Assembly (NCBI GenBank): GCA_905221605.1
Contig: CAJNDS010002343.1
Span: 235,474 to 297,473, forward strand
DNA from: Symbiodinium natans
Lineage: Eukaryota; Sar; Dinophyceae; Suessiales; Symbiodiniaceae
Direction of reading: 5' to 3'
DNA: 62,000 nucleotides
This document shows positions 43,670 through 54,255 of this stretch, piece by piece; the stretch's first letter is position 1, and each line of letters starts with the position of its first letter. The translations under genes and the position numbers were made by a program. The notes under the pieces are model-generated. The model had not been told where the DNA came from, did not search any database, and was given only the letters and a program-made list of their open reading frames with translations.

Positions 43670-44605
43670 GGTTCAATACCCACTATACCCACAAACGAAC
43701 CGGGTCCTAGCGGTGTATCGGCCTATCTGCGCATGTTCCGGTTGGTGCATCAGTGTATCAGCGTATTGGTGTACGTGCTCCGGCAAGGACTGAAGCGGTG
43801 CAGATCGGTTTGTCGGTGCACCAAGAGCACTCAAACCTGACTGTCCGATTGAGAAACCCAATTTTGCCCCCCAAACGCGGTCCCATCACAAGGAGATATG
43901 ATTGTTGTACAGGTCGCAACTGCGATCTTCTTCTACATTTGGGATCTCCTTTTGGGGTGTGAACCTTGAAGCATCTGGGCACAATGTCGTGTGCTTAAGC
44001 TTCGGACCGGGTCGTAGCCCCAAACACGCACCTCAGCAGCATACGCTAAAGTGAAAACATCCAAACTTCGATATTGGGGTCTTTAAGGGAGGGGGGGGTT
44101 CAAGGGGGTATGTTCCCGAATACTCCCCACTACTCCCTAAGGCTCCCTAAGCTTCCCTAAGGTCGAACCCCATAATTCTTCTCGATCTTGGTTCTAGTAT
44201 GTTCTAAGTATTGGTGGCTCAATGGTTGGAGCTCCGGAAAAGGCACTGACGTTGTCCTCACGACTCGGTCGTACTCTTGCCATCGAATCAAAAGGAAGCT
44301 GTACAAACTACAAGGGCAATATAACGGCAAATAAGTCGCAAGGCTACCAGAGGGAGGAGCTAGGGGCGGAGACAGGGGGAGAGCCGGGGGGAGATGGGGG
44401 GTGGGGAAGGGGTGGGGAAGTGGCGGGCCAGCAAGTTGTAAAAAGCCGCAGCGCGGACTTTTGCTAAAACTGGAGACTTTTGCTAAAACTGGATTTAGGG
44501 CACTGGCAGGTAGCTTCCCAGCCTAAGTGTGGCCCATCCTAAGTGTGGCCCAGGCACTCCTTCGCCAAACTGCTGCGCCAGGCGTGCTGCCTCCAGGTCC
44601 GATGC
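43670..44605. other. Upstream flank, no supported gene
   Basis: Contains a foldback-like stretch at 44075-44165 (GGTCTTTAAGGGAG, then repeated TCCCTAAG and CGAACCCC) and a G-rich patch at 44360-44420. Confidence 0.3.
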
Positions 44606-44610
44606 ATGGT

Positions 44611-44782
44611 TTATGCCAGGGCCACATGGGACAATGTTAAAACAAGAGGCGGCTCTTCAACTGCATACTGGGTTTCATTGACTTCACGCTTCAGACTCAA
44701 CTCCGGTACATTGCCCCGGAATAGCACCCACAGCTCAGAACGTCCAGTTTGTTTTCTCCAGCGATGTATCTGCATTTCAACT
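44611..44782 (-). CDS. Probable C-terminal exon, unrecognised
   Basis: After CTCTCAAAG the minus strand reads EMQIHRWRKQTGRSELWVLF, RGNVPELSLKREVNETQYAV, EEPPLVLTLSHVALA and a TAA at 44611. The mixed composition and absence of repeats look like genuine protein, better than the overlapping plus frame. The upstream exon was not found. No family recognised. Confidence 0.38.
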
Positions 44783-44799
44783 TTGAGAGCTCACGGAGC

Positions 44800-46450
44800 T
44801 ACCCCCTACCCTGCCCTAGTATCAGGCGTTCCCCAAACTATTCAACCCTGGCGGGCGGAGCATCAACCAAAAAATGTCGGTACCAAAACCATCTAACACG
44901 GATCACGAAAATTCACAACCCTGTCACCTTGCCAAGTCTTGTTGGATTCTCATTCAGGTCCTGCTTGTGAAGCTAAGTAGGGACAAGTTTGAAACATAGC
45001 TTGGTTGGTTTGGCTTTGCCAGAGCTGAAGCCAACAACGTGCTCGGCCTTCAAAACATCTGACTTGGCTGTGGCTTGATTTCGTTATAGCCGGAGTTGGG
45101 ACGAGGCAGTGTACGCACGTGCCAACCCCGAAGAGTTCTTTAGCTTCGCGCCCCATATTGGCTTTGGTTTTGTTTTTTTGGTTTTGCTTTTTCGAAATGA
45201 AGGACAGCTACTTCGCACTTGCACGGCGTCCCCCAGGTGCCCTTAATGCTAGAGACGACCCTCATTCCCCGCAACACCCGACCCTCGTTCCCCTCAGTAC
45301 CCTTAACGCTACAAGGAGGGAGCATGTTTTCAGGCTTTGGGCTTGCGCTGCGTGAAGGGGTGAGGGTAAGGGGACTGAGGAGTTGAACAGGCTTTCAGGC
45401 TCTGGGCTTGCACTGCTGGTGGAAACAATCAGCATGAACGCTTCCGAGCTGCCAGGAAAAGCGCACACAGACGCTGCTCAACGCACATCGTAGCACGTTC
45501 CTGGCCAAATAGGGCTGAGGCAGAAGTTTACAAGGTCTGAGGTTCAGGATCGTGCAGAAATCAGCCACATGAATGTAGTAGTCTCATTTTATTCTATTCC
45601 ATTTAACCTCTCTGTCCTCATGCACCAAGCCAGACACTCGCTGCCACATGCCCACTTAGACATGCACCTCCCCAGCGTGCTGCTCAAGAACCCCGGGATT
45701 GAAGAACACAATGCCGACCACGGTGACCAAAAACCTCCTAGCACCAAGACAGAACCCAAAAGCCAACAAACTCGACACCCGGATGAGCCTCCAGCCACTC
45801 GGCGGCCTCTGCTGAGGCGGCATGCAGCTCAGCCTTCAGGGACACAGGGAGAACTGCATGTGCCGGCGGTGCCCTTGGGCTTCCTGCTTCGGCCTCCCTC
45901 TCCCGACTCCAAGCTTATTGGGCCTTCGCCGACTTGCGCTGACCAGACTGCGCTGTCGACGACGACAACAACGACGACGACACCCCCTTCGCCATTCAGG
46001 CCACGGGTCTTCTGCCCAAGCGTTTCTACTGGCAACCGTTGCGGTGGCCAATCCGGCGGGGTGTCCGACCAAAGACATAGCCGCTAGCCACGCGCGGGCA
46101 GCTGAAAAACGAAGAAGACAGCATCAAGCAAGCCACACACGACCCATGCTTTGGGGCATGGCTTAGACTTAGAGTTCTGGAAATGATAGCAGCAAGGAGC
46201 GGAGAAACGGCAGAAAACATGCACAGTGTTTGCTAGTTGTAAAAAGCTCTCCGGCGCCTCCAAAGCAGGCTTCCTACAGTGGCCTTGAAACGGATGTTGG
46301 CACATCACCAACTCATTGTCTTTTCTGGCCTTTTGTAGTGTCGGCTTTCCATGTTTTTTGGGTTCCTCCATGTCGCAAGGTCCTGAACCCCTAACTGGTC
46401 CAGACTAGAGCCCTGAACGAGCACATCGCGCTGCAGAGGAACGTTACCCA
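44800..46450. other. No confident gene
   Basis: A 172-codon plus frame at 45569-46087 crosses an (ACG)n-like ACAACAACGACGACGAC patch and has no domain. Other frames are shadows. Confidence 0.3.
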
Positions 46451-46458
46451 AGTTACAG

Positions 46459-46965
46459 CCTCCACGAAACCCATGAACCGAAAAGATGCCATCAAAAGGG
46501 GTTGGATTCTGGAACTCTGCACTGTCTGGACTTTGCCTCCCCGAAGGGCACCACCATTTCGGTCTTCAGGCGGACAAGGCACTTCTGGAGCCTCCGCAAT
46601 TCACACGCTCTTGCCGCTTTTTTCATCCCAGGTATGGGCAACATTAGGTTGGGGATGATCGAAGTGAATAATTTTCAGAAACTTGTTATGTTTGTAGGAC
46701 ATGCCTGGCGTGCCTATGGCCACTTCTCGAGCGGGGTAGGGGGGGGTGTTTGGTAACACACACTTCTGAGTCTTCGAAAGGGGGCTGCTCCAGGAGACCC
46801 ACTAAACAGTTCCTGTCACCTTGTGAGCCCATCTCCCCTCGTGAGCTACAACCCGGCAAGACTTTCCAGAGGCTGCTGCCAAGCGAAGGTTGCCAGGAAC
46901 CACGTCCAGTGGCCCTCACCTCCGGGCCATCAGGGGAAAAGGACTTACTGCCTCAAGGTTCCAAG
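46459..46965 (+). CDS. Two-exon fragment of an unrecognised gene
   Basis: Exon 1 (46459-46631) follows AAGTTACAG and ends at CATCCCAG before GTATGG; its frame reads KPMNRKDAIKRGWILELCTV and onward. Exon 2 (46771-46965) follows CACTTCTGAG. It is exactly 65 codons (SSKGGCSRRPTKQFLSPCEP ... GEKDLLPQGSK) and ends at a consensus GTGAGT donor. The junction is phase 0 in both. Exon 2 is the better supported; exon 1 has a competing frame. No domain recognised. Confidence 0.38.
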
Positions 46966-47029
46966 GTGAGTTTCTTAGTTTCCCAAACAGTGTGACAACA
47001 TGCAGGGCGTGCCTTCTCTCGTGCCTTCC

Positions 47030-47175
47030 TGGCGTCCTTCCTTCCATTCCCCCTTCCTGTTCATCCCTTGCCTCCATTGTTTTCTTTCTTTCCTTCCTCG
47101 GTTCCTACCTTCCCTCTCACCCTTCCTTCGCCCATTCCTTCCTCCCTTCCTTCTTTCCTTCCATCCTTGGTGGGT
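47030..47175. repeat. CCTTCC/CTTTCC pyrimidine tract
   Basis: About 145 bp of CCTTCCTT-type text. Frames on either strand are artefacts. Confidence 0.9.
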
Positions 47176-47306
47176 CTTATCCGGCCCGCAGTCCCCCCCT
47201 CCTCCGCTTGTAGATGTGATTTGTTGTAGTTTGGGGTCAAGCCAACCAACGAAAACCCACAACTCGCACGACCACCATTGGCAACGTCACCCCTGCATTC
47301 CGCAAA

Positions 47307-47349
47307 ATCCTAAACCCTATTAATCCCTAAACCCTAAACCCTAAACCCG
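47307..47349. repeat. CCCTAAA tract
   Basis: Five heptamers, one interrupted by ATTAAT. Confidence 0.8.
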
Positions 47350-47354
47350 CAAAA

Positions 47355-48375
47355 TCAGCGCCAAAAAGAGCCAGGCCTAGCACTTGCGCTGCTTTCTCGC
47401 GGAGCTTCCCTGACAAGGCTTGCAAAAGGCATTCCTTCTTGGTGGCCAACTGACTCGACATCCCGAACACCGATGCTGGGCTGTCTTTTCATCGAACAAA
47501 ATGATACAAAATGGCTTGAGGAAAAAAGCTCTGGCACAAGATGCAAAACAACCTACTTGGAACGGAACGAGACGGAATAAGTGTGCTCCAACACCGACAT
47601 CACACGATCCAAGCAAGAGTTTCGAAAGTCTCCTTTCAGGATGCTCCAGCTTGCTTTCGCTTGCTGTCACATCTGCCTTGCTAGTTCCGCCCCCTGCAAG
47701 AATCAACTAAATGTCGTCGTCGGGAAGATGTCAGAATTCGTCAAGCTTGCAGCATTTGCAGGCCATGGGTTCAGCATTTTCCCTCTTCGACTGCATAAAG
47801 ATAAGGCAGGGGCAATGACTCAAAAAGCTTGGTCCCCCTGCGAAGGCTTTCTGCCTCAGCTGAACCGCGCCAGGAAGCTGAAGAAGGAGGATGTCTAGCT
47901 TGGGGTCGGGTTGGGGGTTGAGCAGCTACATTCCCACATTCATCACGACAGCTTGAACCCCTCAGTTTGACCCACCTGAAGCAGAAAACCTTCCATCTGT
48001 CCTTCACAACGCCACGGCCAAACCGAACCCAGAATCCCAACCCTGATTTGGGCTTGTAAGTAGCTTGTCAATCCACCTAAACGAATTAAACTCTGGCCAA
48101 GCAGCATCCTCGGCAGCTGTCCTCGGAGGCCCCTGCATATACCGCGGCCTCAAGGCGACACGGACATTATGGTGGTGAACTGTACGCAACGGCTTCACAC
48201 ACCAAAGCCGGATGCCTGGAATCCTCACACCTTGAACGAGAACCTATTCCCCATTGTCCCGTTGCCCCCTGCCCCTTCGAAACTGCGCTCCCCCACACGA
48301 GGCTGGCTAGCTCCTCCTCTGTGGAAAGAGGCAGCTCCGCCTCGGCTGTCGGGTGCTTTCGGAACTTTCGGGTGT
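47355..48375. other. No confident gene
   Basis: The plus frame ending at 47898 (GKMSEFVKLAAFAGHGFSIF ... LNRARKLKKEDV) could be a 3' exon. The antisense frame (47771-48040) is equally open, so no call is made. Confidence 0.25.
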
Positions 48376-48432
48376 TAAGGGTTTGGGGTTTAGGGTTTAG
48401 GGTTTAGGGTTTTGGGTTTGGGGTTTTGGGTT
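48376..48432. repeat. TTTAGGG variant tract
   Basis: Seven heptamers with TTTGGGG and TTTTGGG variants. Confidence 0.85.
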
Positions 48433-48847
48433 GTGAGTTTCAGGATGTTCAGGTAGGGGTAAGTCCTTGGCACATAGGAGCTTTTGAGGCGTTGGGATCT
48501 GGCGCGTTAGCATGGTTTAGCACAACCAATGGGCTCAAATGGGCAAGTCCACAACTTCAAACAACCGACCCAACACTTTTTTCAGGGCAATTCAGCTGAG
48601 CAGTGCGGCAGCTGCCACTTCGGCTGAGCACTTTCCACACCTGCAGACATTGTTGCAGCTAAAATCTGTCAACCCTACGCCCCTTAAACTCCTCATAAAC
48701 CTTTAGCTTTCAGCTACGCCTTGAAAGGCTGAAAGTTGGGGATGGATGGGCCTCGTGTCTTGAGCCGAAACGACTCAATAAACAAAGACATATGACCTCG
48801 CGGAGGGGCCAACATTAGCTCCTTGCAAAAACTCCACTCCCTAGGCT

Positions 48848-48900
48848 GTTCCCCCCTTATATTGACAGTCCTTAAAGGCGATGATAGTACTCCTACTATC
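48848..48900. mobile_element. Left half of split family A foldback element
   Basis: GTTCCCCCCTTATATTGACA, then GTCCTTAAAGGCGATGATAG and TACTCCTACTAT, matches the left arm and centre of the elements at 14002 and 22682. It stops at the centre. The matching right half is at 53052-53089. Confidence 0.65.
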
Positions 48901-49469
48901 CGCCGACCCCAGCCGGGGGCGGCGTCAGTGAAGACCCAATGCTCCCCTACCCCACCCCCCCCATGGACTGGCCCCATTAAAGCATGCCCGCTTCGTTTGC
49001 TGGCCCCTAGTGGCTCATGGCCCCATCATGGTCCCCTGATCAGATGATTTAAAGGGTTCCAATCCTCTCTTGCTCCGCTTGCGCCCCCTCTTTCCACCCC
49101 CGCCTCCCCCACCCCCCCCACCCCCCCCAACCCCGTCCCCACCTACTCCCCCACCCGCCCAAGTCCCGCCCCCCCACCCGCCCACCTCCCCCGCCCCCCC
49201 CCACCCCGTCCCCACCAACCCCCAACTTCCCCCCCCCGACCCACGCAGCCTCCCCTACCCCTCTGTGGGCCCCGCCCCCCCACCCCCACCCCGTCCCTAC
49301 CTACCCCCCCCAACCTCCCGCCCCAGTCCCATCCCCGTTTTTTTCGGGCTCACCCTCCGCTTTCCCCGCTCGCCCCCCCCAACCCTCACCTACCCCCCGC
49401 CCACCCCCCAAAGCTAATTGTTACCGCCCGCTCCGCCCCCCCCCCCCACCCCCACCCCCACCCCGCCCC

Positions 49470-49702
49470 AACCCATCACCCCTTCTGGCCCCAACCCCCA
49501 TGATCCCCATCGACTGGCCCCATTTGATGATTTAATGCATGCCCCACCCCCCCCACCCACCACCCACCCCCACCCCCCCTGTGCCCCATGCCCTTGAAGC
49601 TAATTCTTAAGGGCTCCAGTGCACGCCCGCGCCCCCTCCGTTTTCCCCGCCCGCTCCGCCCCCCCCCCCTTTCCATGCCCTTGAACCTAAGCTGAGTCTT
49701 CG
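49470..49702. repeat. Left arm of internal inverted repeat
   Basis: Contains in order CCCCTTCTGGCCCC, CATGATCCCCAT, GACTGGCCCCATTTGA, GCCCTTGAAGCTAATTCTTA and CCTTGAACCTAAGCTGAGTC. The same words occur in reverse-complement order at 50306-50585. Confidence 0.75.
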
Positions 49703-50305
49703 AGCCCCCCCCCTGAGTTTAAGGGCTCCTGCACCCCCGACCCCCCCCACCAGCCCCCCGTCCCTAAACCTCAACCCGAAACCCCGGTGGCCCAGCCCCC
49801 CCCCCCCCTCCACCATGCCCTTGAACCTAAGCTGAGTCTTTTCCACCGCCCAAGTCCCAGCCCCCCCCTGAAACCCTCCAACGCATGCCTGCGCCCCCTC
49901 TTTCCACCCCCACCTCCCCCACCCCCCCCACCCCCCCCACCCCCCCCAACCCCGTCCCTCCTCCCCACCCGCCCAAATCCCGCCCACCCCCCCACCCCCA
50001 CCCTGTCCCACCAACCCCCCAACTTCCCCCCTACCCCAACCCGTCCCCACCTCCTCCCCCACCCGCCCCAAGCGCCGCCCCGCGCAGCCTCCCCCTCTGT
50101 GGCCCCCGCCCCCCCACCCCCACCCCGTCCCTTTCTACCCCCCCCAACCTCCCGCCCCAGTCCCAGCCCGCCCCTTCTTCAGCTGATTAAGGTCCACGCC
50201 CTCCGCTTTCCCCACCCCCCCCCCCCAAGCCCCGCCCAAGCCTTGCCCACCCACCCCCCCACCCCCCCGGCCCAGCCCCCTCAAGAGGGGGGGGGCTCGG
50301 TGGAG

Positions 50306-50585
50306 CACTTAAAGACTCAGCTTAGGTTCAAGGGCATGGAAAGGAGGGGGGGGGGCGGAGCGGGCGGGGAAAACGGAGCAGGCGCGGGCATGCACTGGAA
50401 ACTTAAGAATTAGCTTCAAGGGCATGGGGCACAGGCGGGGTGGGGGGGGGTGGTGGGTGGGGGGTGGGGGGGGTTGGGGGGGGGGCAAGCAGAGCAAGAG
50501 GAGCAAGCGGTCAATGCTGGAGCTTTTTTTTTGTCAAATGAAGCCAGTCCCATGGGGATCATGGGATGGGGTTGGGGGCCAGAAA
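50306..50585. repeat. Right arm of internal inverted repeat (G-rich)
   Basis: AGACTCAGCTTAGGTTCAAG, TTAAGAATTAGCTTCAAGGG, TCAAATGAAGCCAGTC and ATGGGGATCATG are reverse complements of words in 49470-49702. The spacer is about 600 bp. Strand composition flips from C-rich to G-rich here. Confidence 0.75.
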
Positions 50586-51140
50586 AGAGGGATGGGTTTG
50601 GGGGCGGGGTGGGGGGCTTGGGGGGGGGTGGGGGGGGGGGGGGTTAGGTGGGACGGGTGGGGGTGGGGGGGGGGGGTAGGGGGGAGGGTTTGGGGGGACT
50701 GGAGTTTTGGGGGGGCGTAGGGCACAGGGGGTGGGCTGGGGCCCCCCCCTCCACCCACCCCCCCTTCCATGCCCTTGAACTGAAGCTGAGTCTTACTCCA
50801 CCGCCCAAGTCCCAGCCCGCTCCTGCGCCCCTCTTTCCACGCCTCCCCCACCCCCCCCACCCCCCCAACCCCGTCCCCACCTACTCCCACCCGCCCAAGT
50901 CCCCCCCCACCCGCCCAGCCTCCCCACCCGTCCCCACCAACCCCCCCCTACCCCAACCCCGTCCCCACCTCCTCCCCCACCCACCAAGTGCCGCCCCGCG
51001 CAGCCTGGCCCCCGCCCCCCCACCCCCACCCCGTCCCTGCCTACCCCCCCCAACCTCCCGCCCCAGTCCCAGCCCCGCCCCCCTTCGTCAAAGCTGAGTT
51101 TTAGGGCTCCACGCCCCCTCACCTACCCCCCGCCCACCTC

Positions 51141-51173
51141 ACGGGAAAGAGAAGACAGTGCCAAGGTTCAAGG
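51141..51173. repeat. 33-bp exact direct repeat, copy 1
   Basis: Begins ACGGGAAAGAGAAGACAG and ends CCAAGGTTCAAGG; identical to 52973-53005. Confidence 0.9.
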
Positions 51174-51791
51174 CCCGATTTAATGGCTACCGCCAGCGCC
51201 CCCGCCCAGCCCCCTCAAGCACCCCCCAACCCCTCACCACCGCCCATCCCCACCTGCCTCCTTGACCCCCACCTGCCCAAGTCCCCCCCCCCCCCCCACC
51301 CCCGGCCTCCCCTCCCCCCGCCCCCCCACCCCCACCCCGTCCCCCTACCCTCCATGCCCTTGAAGCTAATTCTCAAGGGCTCCATGCATGGTTGCGCTTT
51401 CCGTTTCCCCCCCCCGCCCCCCCCCCCCCCCACCCCACCCCCCCCCCCGCAGGCCCCCCCACCCCGCCCCCCAACCCCACATGCCCCCTTGCTCAGCTTG
51501 CCCCCCCCCCCCCACCCCCCCCCCCTCCCCCCCCCCCACCCCCCCCCCACGCCCCCCCACCCCCCCTCACCCCACCCCCACCCCCCCCCCCCACCCCCCC
51601 CCCCCCCCCCCCCCCCCCACCCCCCCACCCCCCCCCCACCCCCCCCCCACCCCCCCCCCCCACCCCCCACCCCCCCACCCCCCCCCCCCCCCCCCCACCC
51701 CTCCCCCACCCCCCCCCCCACCCCAAAGCACATCAGAGGACTGTCTTGTTGGGTCTGCAATGGGCACTGACGGTAGCCATTAAATCCGGCC
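51172..51791. mobile_element. 620-bp unit with 25-bp inverted ends
   Basis: The left end GGCCCGATTTAATGGCTACC-GCCAG (51172-51196) and the reverse complement of the right end (51767-51791) match at 23 of 25 positions. Between them are one CCATGCCCTTGAAGC anchor and an almost pure poly-C core (51400-51722). The inverted ends suggest a mobile or hairpin-derived unit; no coding capacity. Confidence 0.55.
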
Positions 51792-51799
51792 CCGCGCCC

Positions 51800-52855
51800 C
51801 CCGTGGTCCGGAGCCCGCGTCGCACTAAAGCGCTAGCTTTAAGGGGCGAGCGCCCGAGCCGCCGACCCCGCCCAACATTGCTTCAAATTCGCGCGGGACC
51901 CTTCGGGAGGCCTCCAAAACGGCATCCAAGGGGACGCAACACACGGTGGTGCGAAAAGCACGAAAACCACGTAAAAACCATGGTTTTTTTACGAAAAACC
52001 GAGGCCACAAAACACCCGCAGCACCCCATTAAACCCTCACAGGCGCGCATCATCGACCCTGGCTTTTCACATGGGGCGCGCGCCAGGCCGAAACCACGTT
52101 TTTCAAGGTTTGGGGGGGGTACCGGAAGCCCAAAGCCAGGCGAGCATCATGAGCATCAGCAGCCCTGGCCCGCGGCCCCAAGGCAGTAAAAAACGCTGAA
52201 AAACGCTGAAATCACCGTAAATACCGTGTTTTTGTGAGGTTTTTCATGCGTGCCTCCGACCCCCACCCCTGTTGCCCTTGACCCGCCCCCAAAGTGCGCA
52301 TCATCGAAACCCACGTCCGGGGGGGGGTCTGCTGATGCTGCTGATGCGCGGGGTCCGGGCGCATCATCGAGCCATCGCTTCTCATGGGCTTCGTGGGGGG
52401 GTCCGGGCCGACGGCCCAGAGACCCAGCTGATGCTCATGATGCTCGGTTTGGGGGGGGTTCCAACAGCAGAAAACCTCGTAAATACCGAGTGTTTTGTGG
52501 GTCCACGTAAAAACGCCCCTAAAATCGCTCATTTTACGCGCTCGAACGGCTTCGTGCCTACAAAACACCCGAACAGCAGGACCCCAAATGCCCTTAAGGG
52601 CATTCGGGGTCTTGCTTTTGGGGGTTTCGTGGGCACGCAAGGGTTCAAGCACATACAATCGGCGTGTTTAAGGGGGTTTTGGATGGCCTGGGGGAGGCCG
52701 CTGATGCTCATGATGCTCCCTTTCCTGGGTCCCAAAAGGCTTCCCAAGCCCAAAAACACGTGTTTACAGCGTTTTCTGAAGGTTTTTCGAAGGCAAAACG
52801 CATGCATAGAATGCTTTTAAGGCCCCCAAACCAACCCCACTGATGCTCCTGATGC
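51800..52855. repeat. CTGATGCTC-repeat region
   Basis: The word CTGATGCTCATGATGCTC or a close form occurs at 52332, 52428, 52701 and 52840 on plus and inverted at 52142. GCATCATCGA words and AAAACGCTGAAAA/CGTAAATACCG words recur among GGGGGGG runs. Frames across it share EHHEHQ-like peptides but have no domain. Confidence 0.6.
52580..52611. repeat. 32-bp near-perfect palindrome
   Basis: GACCCCAAATGCCCTT is followed directly by its reverse complement with one mismatch. Confidence 0.85.
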
Positions 52856-52859
52856 GGGT

Positions 52860-52897
52860 GCGCGCGCGCGCGCGCGGCGCGCGCGCGCGCGCGCGCC
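52860..52897. repeat. (CG)n tract
   Basis: About 38 bp of alternating C and G with one GG break, followed by a G-rich run: a Z-DNA-prone sequence. Confidence 0.95.
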
Positions 52898-52972
52898 GGG
52901 GGGGGAGGGGGGGGGAGGGAGGGGGGGCGAAGGCAGGAGAAAGAGAGACAGAGAGAAGGAGAGGACAAAGAC

Positions 52973-53005
52973 ACGGGAAAGAGAAGACAGTGCCAAGGTT
53001 CAAGG
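52973..53005. repeat. 33-bp exact direct repeat, copy 2
   Basis: Identical to 51141-51173, 1.83 kb apart, close to the right end of the block. Confidence 0.9.
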
Positions 53006-53051
53006 TTTCGTGCTGTGGGGGGCGGGGGCCGGCCCGTGCCGCTAGGCCTGA

Positions 53052-53089
53052 AATAATCCCTATTAAGGACTATTAGTATAAGGGGGAAC
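53052..53089. mobile_element. Right half of split family A foldback element
   Basis: AATAATCCCTATTAAGGACT then ATTAGTATAAGGGGGAAC. Its reverse complement matches the left arm at 14002 over about 37 bp with few mismatches. It completes the half at 48848-48900. Confidence 0.65.
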
Positions 53090-53099
53090 ATTCCAATCT

Positions 53100-54160
53100 A
53101 CTCCTATGACAGGACAACTTTCAGCCCCCACCCGTGCCTCCAGCGCGCAGCATCCATCACCGCCGCCGAGCGCGCTGCAGCTGCACTCAAGCGGCTTTCA
53201 TCCTGCTCGTATTCTCTCTGTGTTTCTTAAGCTTCGCGAGCAATGTTCAACTGCGCAGCTATGCAATCCCATGCAAGCAAGCAGGAAGCCAGGCCCCTGT
53301 CAAGCCCCACGGCGGGATCAAGATGGACCCTGGAGACTAGCAGAGAAAAATGACGAGTGGACTTTAAACATCTCCAAGCTAAACGAAACCTTCAAACCCG
53401 GGGCCCACCCGAGGCCATTTCCATGATACTTCTGTTCCAACCCCAAAACCTCCAACAGACTGTGTGCTACGCACAGGTGAGGTTCCCCCAACAAGCAAAA
53501 GGCTCCACAAACTTACAACTCCGCGTGCACAAGGGCGTGGACGTCCTAAAGCTGCAAATGCTTTGGAAGGTCAACGTTGACCCACTTCACCCTATGGCAA
53601 GGTTGCAAGAAAACAGCGGCGGGCTCAGGCCCGTTCGCAGTTTTGCGAGCTTCAGGTTCAAGTGCTGTTTCGGAGAGAACCTTACGGCCCGAGTCTAGAA
53701 CCCAAGACTCCAAGCGGCGGTAGATGAAAAAAACAACACCGCATGTTGAAGGGTCTTTCTCAACCATCGGTCCTCCAACCTTTCCATGTACACCGGCACG
53801 CCGCTTCAAACAAACACAGCGGCCTTTAAACATCCCCGAAGGCAAGCCTGCATAAATTTAGATCTCGGCTGCAGTCCTGTGCGCCATAAATTGGCCTTGG
53901 CAAAGCTTGTGGCAACGGCTTGACTGTGCTGCTAGGTGTGCCCAAAAAAATCCGTACCACCTGCAACAGCCCCAATTATTTTGTTAGGCTTTTTTGGAAC
54001 TCCAAACAAAGCAAGCAACAACAGCACCAGCAATGATCTTAGAACCTGTGGGGGGGTTCATCGCCATCTTTCCATAACCTTGAGCTAAACCTTTGCACCT
54101 GTAAGGCCAAGGAGAGGAGAGATCGGTGATGGCAACCTTGACAAACAAGGGGGTTTACGA
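53100..54160. other. No confident gene
   Basis: A plus frame (53357-53698) crosses a possible GTGAGG donor at about 53477. No domain recognised. Confidence 0.3.
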
Positions 54161-54255
54161 AACTGAGGGACCCCTATACTCACCCCCCCAAATAGTAGAA
54201 TTCCCTGATAATAAGGACCCCAAAAAGGTACCCCCTAATTTTGGAAACCTCCATG
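54140..54255. repeat. Foldback-like element
   Basis: GGGGGTTTACGAAACTGAGG with CCCCTATAC on the left pairs loosely with CCCCCTAATTTTGGAAACCT on the right, around CCCCCCCAAATAGTAGAATT. Size and words fit the small foldback elements here. Confidence 0.4.

Larger units (their letters stand above)
49080..51170. repeat. C-rich minisatellite array with inverted segment
   Basis: Anchor CCATGCCCTTGAAC/GCT recurs at 49586, 49673, 49813 and 50767 on plus, and inverted at 50312-50339 and 50407-50427. A further plus copy at 51352 lies in the adjoining core. A second anchor GACTGGCCCCAT occurs at 48968 and 49512, and inverted near 50545. Between anchors are (CCCCACC)n tracts. Confidence 0.8.
48901..53051. 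other. 4.15-kb C/G-rich block inside a foldback element
   Basis: The block lies between the two halves of a family A element. It comprises a C-rich array (49080-50285), a G-rich inverted copy (50287-50745), more C-rich array (50745-51170), a C-rich core with inverted ends (51172-51791), a CTGATGCTC-repeat region (51800-52850), a (CG)n tract and a G-rich end. No protein-coding frame is credible: the long Pro- and Gly-rich frames are simple-repeat products. Confidence 0.6.

Noticed and set aside
49070-52189. Pro-rich, His-rich and Gly-rich frames up to 265 codons
   Set aside because: Products of C-rich and G-rich simple sequence; all six frames are open in places.
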